Assembly (NCBI GenBank): GCA_002388005.1
Contig: DGLO01000012.1
Coordinates: forward strand, 6,342-20,522
Reading direction: 5' to 3'
DNA length: 14,181 bases
Origin: Candidatus Neomicrothrix sp. UBA4542
Lineage (GTDB): Bacteria; Actinomycetota; Acidimicrobiia; Acidimicrobiales; Poriferisodalaceae
Under the pieces are notes generated by a model, which did no database searches, was not told where the DNA came from, and saw only the letters and a list, made by a program, of their open reading frames with translations. Of this stretch, positions 7,088-13,615 are shown in pieces (the stretch's first letter is position 1; every line of letters begins with the position of its first letter). Both the position numbers and the translations under genes were made by a program.

Positions 7088-8796
7088 TGCGATGGTCCAG
7101 CGCTTTTATCCCAACGCTGCGTGATGCCCCGGCCGATGCCGAAGCCGCTAGCCACAAGCTTTTGGTTAGGGGCGGTTTCATTCGACAGTTACATTCCGGT
7201 CACTACAGTCTTTTGCCGCTTGGGCTACGAGTCCACAAAAAGATCGAACGCATTGTCCGAGAAGAGATGGATGCCATCGGTGGTCAGGAGTTTCTCCTAC
7301 CGGCTATGCATCCAGCGTCGCTATGGAAGCAAAGCGGTAGATGGGATTTGATGGGCGAAGAAATGTTCCGTTTACAAGATCGAAGTGGAGTAGATCTTGC
7401 TCTTGGGATGACTCATGAAGAGATCTTTTCTGACATTGCCACCGCACTGAACTCTTACAAAGAGTTGCCGCAAATTTGGTATCAGATTCAGACGAAGTTT
7501 CGCGATGAGCCGAGGCCTAAGAGCGGCCTTCTTCGTGTGCGCGAATTCGCGATGAAGGACTCCTACAGTTTTGATCTCGACGAAGCAGGACTCGATCAGG
7601 CATTCCAAGCTCACCACGACGCATACGTCAAGATATTTGAGCGACTTGACCTCAACGCGATGGCAGTCCAAGCCTCGTCGGGATCTATGGGTGGGTCCGC
7701 CAGCGTCGAGTTCATGGTCCCCTCTCCTGCCGGCGAAGATGACGTCCTCCACTGTGTTAGTTGCGGCTATAGAGCAAACGTTGAACGGGGGACCTCAAGG
7801 CTGGCCGATGTCGTTGATTCGCCGGGTCCTGACAAACCGGAACGCTTCCCAACCCCAGGCATTCGCAGTATCGCCGCTCTAGAAGAATTTGACGGTGGAG
7901 CAGCTGCCGAACACCAGATAAAGACGATGGTTATGTTCATGGATGATGAGATGACCTTGGCCCTGTTGAGGGGCGATCATCAACTCAACGTTCAGAAGCT
8001 GCAAGATCACTCGGCCGCTGTAAATATTCGACCAGCGGAAGCAACGGAAGTCGCTTCCGCGTTAGGTGCGAGCCCTGGCAGCCTTGGAGCTGTGGGTGTG
8101 AAGTCCCTGAGAGTGGTCGCTGACCTTGCCCTTCGTGGCCGAACAAACATGACTACTGGCGCAAACGAAGACGACTGGCATTTTCGCGGAGTCTCTTTAG
8201 AAGAAGATATTGACGTCGATGAGTGGGCGGACCTTAGAGAGGTTCAAGCCGGGGAAGCATGCCTCGACTGTGGAGAGCCCTTAGAGGTCATTCGCTGTAT
8301 CGAGGCAGGCCACATCTTCAAGCTTGGTCGCAAATACGCGGACGCGATGGGAATTTCGGTGTTGGACGCCGCCGGCCGTTCTCAGACGCCGACGATGGGT
8401 AGTTATGGCATTGGCATTGGTCGAGCGGTCGCCGCGGTGGCGGAAAGCCATAATGACGATGCAGGTTTGATCTGGCCGGTGGCGGTGGCTCCTTATCAAA
8501 TTTTGATTACTGTCCTAGATATCGAGGACGACGAGTCAATGGAAGTCGCGTCCCAACTCGAAATATCCCTACACCAAGCGGGATTCGACGTGCTTGTCGA
8601 TGACCGTAAGGCTCGGCCCGGCGTCAAATTCGCGGACGCGGAACTAATTGGTATTCCCTATCGCGTCACGGTAGGGGTGCGGGGCTTGGCGAACAACGAG
8701 GTGGAATTCACTCCACGGGCGAGCGGAGAAACCAAAATGGTAGATCCGAAATCGTTGTTGGAAACCATAATTGAGGAGATCACTCCCGCCAGTTGA
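7087..8796 (+). CDS. proS: Prolyl-tRNA synthetase, bacterial type (class II)
   Basis: A 569-residue cytoplasmic enzyme that charges tRNA-Pro with proline using ATP. The length is close to E. coli ProS (572). The N-terminus (MRWSSAFIPTLRDAPADAE) aligns with E. coli MRTSQYLLSTLKETPADAE, which supports the ATG at 7087 over the in-frame ATG at 7054. Class II motif 1 includes the GGFIRQLHSGHYSLLPLGL region. Motif 2 is FRDEPRPKSG...REFAMKDSYSF (138-162) and motif 3 is GSYGIGIGR (438-446). The long insertion between motifs 2 and 3 (about 230-390) is the INS editing domain that removes mischarged Ala-tRNA-Pro. The C-terminal anticodon-binding domain starts near 465. Cysteine pairs CVSCG and CLDCG lie either side of the INS domain. 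The corrinoid gene cluster follows 107 bp later on the same strand, with its own probable promoter. Confidence 0.97.
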   Translation: MRWSSAFIPTLRDAPADAEAASHKLLVRGGFIRQLHSGHYSLLPLGLRVHKKIERIVREEMDAIGGQEFLLPAMHPASLWKQSGRWDLMGEEMFRLQDRSGVDLALGMTHEEIFSDIATALNSYKELPQIWYQIQTKFRDEPRPKSGLLRVREFAMKDSYSFDLDEAGLDQAFQAHHDAYVKIFERLDLNAMAVQASSGSMGGSASVEFMVPSPAGEDDVLHCVSCGYRANVERGTSRLADVVDSPGPDKPERFPTPGIRSIAALEEFDGGAAAEHQIKTMVMFMDDEMTLALLRGDHQLNVQKLQDHSAAVNIRPAEATEVASALGASPGSLGAVGVKSLRVVADLALRGRTNMTTGANEDDWHFRGVSLEEDIDVDEWADLREVQAGEACLDCGEPLEVIRCIEAGHIFKLGRKYADAMGISVLDAAGRSQTPTMGSYGIGIGRAVAAVAESHNDDAGLIWPVAVAPYQILITVLDIEDDESMEVASQLEISLHQAGFDVLVDDRKARPGVKFADAELIGIPYRVTVGVRGLANNEVEFTPRASGETKMVDPKSLLETIIEEITPAS

Positions 8797-8826
8797 CCCA
8801 TAATACGGTACAGTTCCACAATGTGG
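8793..8826 (+). promoter_or_regulatory. Putative promoter and palindrome of the corrinoid methyl-transfer operon
   Basis: TTGACC (8793-8798, overlapping the proS stop) lies 18 bp from CACAAT (8817-8822), a plausible sigma-70-type pair with start near 8829. The palindrome CCACA-A-TGTGG (8816-8826) sits on the -10 element, where a regulator would block or alter transcription. A second short palindrome, CCTG-C-CAGG (8838-8846), lies in the leader. No cobalamin riboswitch could be recognised in the remaining leader. Confidence 0.35.
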
Positions 8827-8903
8827 TTCCCCCACTGCCTGCCAGGTGCCTCTGTGTATAGGCGTCAAGGGCTGTGTCGACCTTTGGTTCTGGAGTGGCG
8901 TGT

Positions 8904-9608
8904 ATGAGCGAGCAACTTGAACCCGAAGAGGAACTCGACCTCTCATCGCTGAATGATGAGGATTTGACAGCTCAGATGCACGACGACCTTTACGACGGTC
9001 TAGCGGAGGAGATAGTTGAGGGGACAGAGATTCTTTTGGAACGCGGATGGAGCCCTGACCGCGTTCTGAATGACGCCTTAGTCGAGGGTATGCGGATCGT
9101 AGGAATTGACTTTCGAGACGGGATCCTTTTCGTGCCTGAGGTTTTGCTGGCAGCGAACGCGATGAAAGGAGGGATGGCGATCCTCCGGCCCCTGCTAGCC
9201 GAAACCGGTGCGGAGCCGGTCGGCAAGGTTGTCATTGGCACCGTAAAGGGAGACATCCACGACATAGGGAAGAACCTGGTTGCCATGATGATGGAAGGAG
9301 CGGGGTTTGAAGTCATCAATCTCGGTATCAACACTGACGTCGATGAGTATTTGGAAGCCTTAGCCGAACACCAACCCGACATTTTGGGCATGTCTGCGTT
9401 ACTGACGACCACGATGCCTTATATGAAAGTCGTCATCGACACGCTGGTTGAACAGGGATTGCGAGACGATTACATAGTTCTCGTTGGCGGAGCCCCCTTG
9501 AATCAAGAGTTTGGCGACGCCATCGGAGCAGATGCTTACTGCCGCGACGCGGCGGTGGCTGCGGAGACAGCTACTGATTTGGTACGCGCGAAGCGTTCGG
9601 CAAGGTGA
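8904..9608 (+). CDS. Corrinoid (methyl-carrier) protein, MtbC/MttC-like
   Basis: A 234-residue B12-binding protein that carries the methyl group on cobalt between the substrate methyltransferase and the pterin methyltransferase. A helical cap domain spans about 20-100. The Rossmann B12-binding domain follows with G116-D117-I118-H119-D120-I121-G122-K123-N124, the DxHxxG lower-ligand signature in which His119 replaces dimethylbenzimidazole on cobalt. The SALLTT segment (164-169) and the VGGAP loop (194-198) complete the nucleotide-loop pocket. The first 46 residues contain 16 Asp/Glu and no Lys or Arg, an unusually acidic N-terminal extension. The ATG at 8904 has GGAG 8 nt upstream; an in-frame GTG at 8874 is disfavoured. 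It is the first gene of the cluster, and its TGA overlaps the next start as GTGA. Confidence 0.95.
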   Translation: MSEQLEPEEELDLSSLNDEDLTAQMHDDLYDGLAEEIVEGTEILLERGWSPDRVLNDALVEGMRIVGIDFRDGILFVPEVLLAANAMKGGMAILRPLLAETGAEPVGKVVIGTVKGDIHDIGKNLVAMMMEGAGFEVINLGINTDVDEYLEALAEHQPDILGMSALLTTTMPYMKVVIDTLVEQGLRDDYIVLVGGAPLNQEFGDAIGADAYCRDAAVAAETATDLVRAKRSAR

Positions 9609-10252
9609 GCACCTCGCGACGCCTACTGGTGCTCGGTTGTGGCGCGTTGGCTCGGGAATTCAGCCAACTATTCGAACTGAATGGCCTCGGCGAAGTAACC
9701 CTTGAATGCTTGCCCGCCTCTCTTCATAATCGCCCCGAACAAATCCCCCAGCGGGTGCGCGAGCGTTTAGAAGCAGCGGTGAACGATTTCGACCAGATTT
9801 TGTTGGGATACGGCGACTGTGGGACGGCTGGTGCTCTCGATCTGCTCTGTGAAGAGTTCAGCGTTGATCGCTTACCGGGCGCTCACTGCTATGAGTTCTT
9901 TCTAGGCGAAGGGATATTTGAGCAACTTCACGATTCGGAACCGGCCACCTTCTATCTCACCGATTACTTGGCGAAGCACTTTGATCGTCTGGTTTTCGAA
10001 GGGTTAGGCATCTCCTCCCACCCAGAACTTCTTGAAATCTATTTCGGGAACTACAAACGCGTCGTGTTTCTAACGCAAACTAATAGCGCTGAATTGCGCT
10101 CGGCGGCCTGTGACGCTGCAACGAAAATAGGGTTACCGCTAGAGGTCATAGAGGCTGGTTACGGTCAGCTTGAAACCGCTGTTGCCGAGTTTGGTATTGA
10201 GAGTCGAAAGCCAGCCCTTCCCCCACTTCAGGCAAGCGGAGCACGACGATGA
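9605..10252 (+). CDS. DUF1638 family protein linked to corrinoid methyl transfer
   Basis: A 215-residue soluble protein whose GTG start overlaps the corrinoid-protein stop by 4 bases. Family hallmarks are the N-terminal strand LLVLGCGALARE (C12), the ILLGYGDCGTAG motif (C72), the PGAHCYEFFLG motif (H94, C95) and the TFYLTD segment near 116-120. Six cysteines are present (12, 35, 72, 82, 95, 169). C12, C72 and H94/C95 sit in the three most conserved motifs, which suggests a metal- or corrinoid-binding site. DUF1638 has no established function but recurs beside MttB-type and methyl-THF methyltransferase genes. The tight coupling here points to a role in handling, loading or repairing the corrinoid carrier. 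That role is an inference; an enzymatic role is also open. Confidence 0.85.
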   Translation: MSTSRRLLVLGCGALAREFSQLFELNGLGEVTLECLPASLHNRPEQIPQRVRERLEAAVNDFDQILLGYGDCGTAGALDLLCEEFSVDRLPGAHCYEFFLGEGIFEQLHDSEPATFYLTDYLAKHFDRLVFEGLGISSHPELLEIYFGNYKRVVFLTQTNSAELRSAACDAATKIGLPLEVIEAGYGQLETAVAEFGIESRKPALPPLQASGARR

Positions 10253-10590
10253 GCACCCGGTCAGGTAGGCGAAAAAAGGAACAATTAGTCGTCATCTCTT
10301 GGCGTGACATCCCAGCCCAGGTGGTCGCCGTATCTAACGGCGAGAAACGGACGGCGGTTCTTTCAGATCGATTTCAGACCGCCATCGATCGCGCTGCAGT
10401 CAATGCCGGGCTAACGGAAACGACTGCGTATGTCGGGGAGTGGCGTCGAGACAGCCACCCATTGTCGGGCGACGCCAGCGAATCTGCACAATCTCTGGCG
10501 GCGAAACTTGAAGCACAGCACGACACCGAACGACTTGAGGTCTTGGTTCGCAACGGAGGTGTCGATCCTATACCTGGCAGTCAGAAGTAA
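10249..10590 (+). CDS. Small 'virulence factor'-domain protein (PF13769-like) of the corrinoid cluster
   Basis: A 113-residue protein overlapping the DUF1638 gene as ATGA. After a basic N-terminus (R4, R7, R8, K9, K10) comes the domain with VVISWRDIPAQVVA (residues 14-27), KRTAVLSDRFQTAIDRAA (33-50) and AYVGEWRR (60-67). This pattern is remembered from the Pfam 'Virulence_fact' family. That name is historical and should not be read as pathogenicity. The setting inside a corrinoid methyltransferase operon argues for a housekeeping role in methyl transfer or folate-linked C1 metabolism. No catalytic motif, cysteine or membrane segment is visible. The gene is well supported by overlap and context; the family name is moderately sure and the function is unknown. 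Confidence 0.75.
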   Translation: MSTRSGRRKKEQLVVISWRDIPAQVVAVSNGEKRTAVLSDRFQTAIDRAAVNAGLTETTAYVGEWRRDSHPLSGDASESAQSLAAKLEAQHDTERLEVLVRNGGVDPIPGSQK

Positions 10591-10600
10591 TTTCCGCCCG

Positions 10601-10622
10601 ATGATCGTGTTGATCGAATCAT
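10601..10622 (+). repeat. Imperfect hairpin in the only gap inside the corrinoid operon
   Basis: ATGATCG (10601-10607) can pair with CG-A-ATCAT (10615-10622), with one bulged A and a 7-nt loop. It lies in the 71-bp gap between the 'virulence factor'-domain gene and the pterin methyltransferase gene. No T run follows, so it is not an intrinsic terminator. It could stabilise or process the mRNA, or be chance. Confidence 0.25.
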
Positions 10623-10661
10623 GAGCCAGTCGCAACACACGGCAAACTTGATAGGAACTAG

Positions 10662-11573
10662 ATGACGGACACAGTGATTAGTTCAGCGTCGAAAGAGGTG
10701 ATCATTGGGTTCGATCGACCGTTCGTGATGATAGGTGAACGGATCAACCCCACTGGCCGGAAGCTTCTCGCGGAAGAAATGAAGAACGGCGATTTTTCAA
10801 GGGTAGAAGCCGACGCTTTGTCCCAGGTCGCTGCGGGAGCACACATGCTTGACGTCAACGCAGGGATTCCTTTGGCTGATGAACCTGCGTTGCTTTCCGA
10901 AGCGATTCGGCTCGTTCAATCGGTTACCGATGTGCCGTTGTCTATCGACTCTTCAATTATTGAGGCTCTGGAAGCCGGAATCGACGCTTATGAAGGTAAG
11001 CCCCTAATCAATTCAGTCACGGGAGAACAAGAAGTAATGGAGCGGGTGCTACCCCTGGTCGCCAAGAGCGGCGCCGCGGTGGTGGCGATTTCCAATGACG
11101 AAACCGGCATCAGTGAAGATCCCGACATTCGCTTTGACGTGGCGAAGCGAATTGTTAGCGTCGCCAACGATTTCGGCATACCGACTGCGGATGTGGTCGT
11201 CGATCCGTTGGTGATGCCCATTGGGGCAATGGGCAACGCTGGTCAACAAGTTTTCCGGCTAGTTCGGCGTCTGAGGAATGAATTGGGCGTTAATACGACT
11301 TGTGGTGCCTCCAACGTGAGCTTTGGACTCCCGAACCGTCACGCCGTAACCGGCACCTTTCTGTCGATGGCAATAGGAGCTGGAATGACCTCGGCAATAA
11401 TGAACCCGCTTCACTCAGAAGTGAAGTCGGCGGTGATGGGAGCCGACGTGCTTATGGGTAATGACCAGAATTGCGCTCAATGGATTAGCGTTCATCGAGA
11501 CCCTGATGCCACACCATCTGGCCGCGGTGGCCGCAGGGGCCGACGTCGCTCCCCCGCCGGAGAGACAGCTTGA
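10662..11573 (+). CDS. Methyltetrahydrofolate:corrinoid methyltransferase (AcsE/MtgA-like, pterin-binding TIM barrel)
   Basis: A 303-residue enzyme that moves a methyl group between the corrinoid protein and tetrahydrofolate. In a demethylating cluster the product is 5-methyl-THF, feeding C1 metabolism. The pterin-binding fold shows GERINPTGR (25-33), LDVNAG (63-68), SIDSS (94-98), INSVTGE (116-122), VDPLV and GASNVS with Asn218, the residue matching the catalytic or pterin-contacting asparagine of AcsE. The family usually ends soon after the last barrel helix. Here a 19-residue tail with six arginines (SGRGGRRGRRRS) is added. The ATG at 10662 has AGGA (10653-10656) at good spacing. The next gene starts 7 bp after the stop. 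The family call is firm; the direction of methyl flow is inferred from the neighbours. Confidence 0.93.
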   Translation: MTDTVISSASKEVIIGFDRPFVMIGERINPTGRKLLAEEMKNGDFSRVEADALSQVAAGAHMLDVNAGIPLADEPALLSEAIRLVQSVTDVPLSIDSSIIEALEAGIDAYEGKPLINSVTGEQEVMERVLPLVAKSGAAVVAISNDETGISEDPDIRFDVAKRIVSVANDFGIPTADVVVDPLVMPIGAMGNAGQQVFRLVRRLRNELGVNTTCGASNVSFGLPNRHAVTGTFLSMAIGAGMTSAIMNPLHSEVKSAVMGADVLMGNDQNCAQWISVHRDPDATPSGRGGRRGRRRSPAGETA

Positions 11574-11580
11574 GGACCTG

Positions 11581-13614
11581 ATGGGCTCCGAACATCGGGT
11601 TATCTTCACCCCGTCTGGCCTTGAAGGTCGAACCACTAGCGGTACGACGGTACTGGAGGCGGCGCGAGAACTTGGGGTGGACCTCGACAGCGTCTGTGGC
11701 GGTAGGGGTATCTGTGGCCGATGTCAGGTCCTCCCCTCTTTTGGGGAATTTGCCAAATGGGCGGTCCACTCCGCTGGCTCCCATATAGCTGCCGCCAATA
11801 CAACGGAAGGTTCATACAGCGGGAAGCGCCCATTGGGACAAGGCGCCCGCCTCGGGTGTCAGGCGAAGATTACGGGCGATCTTGTCCTTGAGGTCCCCCC
11901 TGAAAGTCAGTTGAACGCGCCGGTAATTCGGAAAGAAATCAATCTGGAAGGATTCACTCTGGACCCGATCAGCACCTTGCATGTTGTGGCAGTGCCAAAA
12001 CCCGAATTAGGGGTTTCAACGTCACTTGCACAGACCGTGATGGACCTGCTTGCCGAAGACTGGTCGCTTGACGTGACACACGTCCAGCCTCACGCCCTCC
12101 GGCAGTTACAAGAGTCGCTAGGGGAAACCGAGAGCACCGTGACCGTGCAAGTGCGGCGAGATTTAAAGGGATTGAAGATTGAAAATGTGCGCCGAGGTGT
12201 ATCTGTAGGCCTATTCGGAATCGCAGTGGATGTTGGTTCAACGACCATCGCGGGGCACTTGATCGACCTAGCGACAGGTGGGGTATTGGCCACCAGCGGA
12301 CTCATGAACCCCCAGATACGTTTAGGTGAAGATCTCATGAGTCGGGTTAGCTACGCCATGATGAACCCTGGTGGCGAAGAACAATTAACGCGGCTGGTTC
12401 GGGAGGCGCTTTCGGACCTCGTGCGTAACCTCGCAACGCAAGCAGAAGTCGAACTTTGTGATGTAGCTGAAATGGTTTTGGTGGGTAATCCGGTGATGCA
12501 TCACCTGGTCCTCGGGCTCGACCCGACACCGTTGGGTCAAGCACCCTTCGTGTTGGCGACAACGAGTGCTGTGGAGATCCAGGGAGAAGATCTCGATCTT
12601 CCACTTCCCCATGCGACTGTCTATGTGAGTCCATGTATCGCTGGTCATGTGGGAGCTGACACGGCTGCGATGATTCTCGCTGAGGGACCGCACCATTCCC
12701 AGGAGACTCAGCTCCTGGTCGACATCGGAACCAACGCGGAAATTGTTCTAGGGAACGAAAGTCAGTTGTACGCAGCTTCAAGCCCGACAGGTCCTGCTTT
12801 TGAAGGCGCGCAAATTTCCTGTGGTCAACGAGCGACTCCGGGGGCGATCGAAAAAGTTCGAATTGATCGGGAAACACTTGAGCCCGTAGTAAAGATCATT
12901 GGTAGTGACCTCTGGTCGAACGAGTCAGGGTTCCTTGAGGCGACAGCAGAGATAGGAGTCACTGGGATATGTGGGTCCGGCATCGTGGAGACGTTGGCGG
13001 AAATGTTTTTGAGCGGTTTGATGACGTCAGATGGAGTCATCACCGACAACCGTGCGAGATGTGACCGCATTGTCGAAGATGACCGCACCTACGCCTTCGT
13101 TCTCTATAGGGAGACTGGCGCCAGGCGGGGTCATGACGTCGTCATAACTCAAAACGATGTACGCGCTGTCCAATTAGCCAAGGCGGCCCTGCGAGCTGGC
13201 ATAGATTTACTCATGGAGCATGCCGCAGTGGATCGACTAGAAGCGATTCGCTTAGCGGGAGCGTTCGGCGCCCATATTGATCCGGTATACGCCATGGTCC
13301 TGGGCCTCATCCCCGACTCGCCCGTTGATTTGGTTCGAGCAGTTGGTAATGCCGCCGGCACCGGAGCGGCTCGGATGCTTTTATCGCGCAATCAGCGCAG
13401 CGAAGTCGAAGAAGTAGTGCGCACGGTAGAGAAGATTGAGACGGCTACTGAAGAGCGATTTCAAGAATTATTTGTTGATGCGATGGCGTTTCCGCATGCG
13501 ACCTCGCCCACACCCCATCTCAAAACGTTGATCGATTTCTCTCACGTTTCCGAGGCTTCGACTGAGAGCCGTCGTCGAGGCCGGAAGCGCCGAGAAGACC
13601 ATAAGGAGGTTTAG
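11581..13614 (+). CDS. Reductive activator of corrinoid-dependent enzymes (RACE; [2Fe-2S] plus ASKHA ATPase, RamA/DUF4445-like)
   Basis: A 678-residue protein that uses ATP and low-potential electrons to reduce inactive Co(II) corrinoid back to Co(I). The N-terminal plant-type ferredoxin domain has C39-x5-C45-x2-C48 and C93, the complete ligand set for one [2Fe-2S] cluster. A middle/linker region (about 110-210) leads to the ASKHA ATPase domain: VDVGSTT (216-222), VDIGTNAE (380-387), SPTGPAFEG, CGSGIVE, the GAFGA loop (560-564) and the GNAAGTGA segment. The C-terminus carries a basic tail (SRRRGRKRRED). The ATG at 11581 was chosen because homology starts there and GAGGA (11572-11576) precedes it. 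The frame is open back to 11461, but that would overlap the upstream gene. This is an O2-tolerant-looking [2Fe-2S] RACE, not the [4Fe-4S] RamA of methanogens. The electron donor is not in the window. Confidence 0.93.
   Translation: MGSEHRVIFTPSGLEGRTTSGTTVLEAARELGVDLDSVCGGRGICGRCQVLPSFGEFAKWAVHSAGSHIAAANTTEGSYSGKRPLGQGARLGCQAKITGDLVLEVPPESQLNAPVIRKEINLEGFTLDPISTLHVVAVPKPELGVSTSLAQTVMDLLAEDWSLDVTHVQPHALRQLQESLGETESTVTVQVRRDLKGLKIENVRRGVSVGLFGIAVDVGSTTIAGHLIDLATGGVLATSGLMNPQIRLGEDLMSRVSYAMMNPGGEEQLTRLVREALSDLVRNLATQAEVELCDVAEMVLVGNPVMHHLVLGLDPTPLGQAPFVLATTSAVEIQGEDLDLPLPHATVYVSPCIAGHVGADTAAMILAEGPHHSQETQLLVDIGTNAEIVLGNESQLYAASSPTGPAFEGAQISCGQRATPGAIEKVRIDRETLEPVVKIIGSDLWSNESGFLEATAEIGVTGICGSGIVETLAEMFLSGLMTSDGVITDNRARCDRIVEDDRTYAFVLYRETGARRGHDVVITQNDVRAVQLAKAALRAGIDLLMEHAAVDRLEAIRLAGAFGAHIDPVYAMVLGLIPDSPVDLVRAVGNAAGTGAARMLLSRNQRSEVEEVVRTVEKIETATEERFQELFVDAMAFPHATSPTPHLKTLIDFSHVSEASTESRRRGRKRREDHKEV
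13603..13610 (+). promoter_or_regulatory. Consensus ribosome binding site of the MttB-like gene
   Basis: AAGGAGGT, a full anti-16S match, ends 5 nt before the GTG at 13616. It lies inside the last codons of the RACE gene and fixes the MttB-like start. It is the strongest ribosome site seen in the window, which suggests that the methyltransferase is made in excess over the catalytic activator. Confidence 0.8.
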
Positions 13615-13615
13615 C

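Noticed and set aside
8823..8903. Cobalamin riboswitch before the corrinoid operon
   Set aside because: A CACTGCC...CCAGG stretch recalls part of one, but the B12 box and the rest of the conserved core are missing and the leader is too short.
11461..11580. Upstream extension of the RACE frame (40 more codons)
   Set aside because: It overlaps 113 bases of the methyltransferase gene; the ferredoxin domain begins just after the ATG at 11581, which has a ribosome site.
12347..12877. 176-codon minus-strand frame inside the RACE gene
   Set aside because: Antisense to the conserved ASKHA domain; no recognisable protein features.
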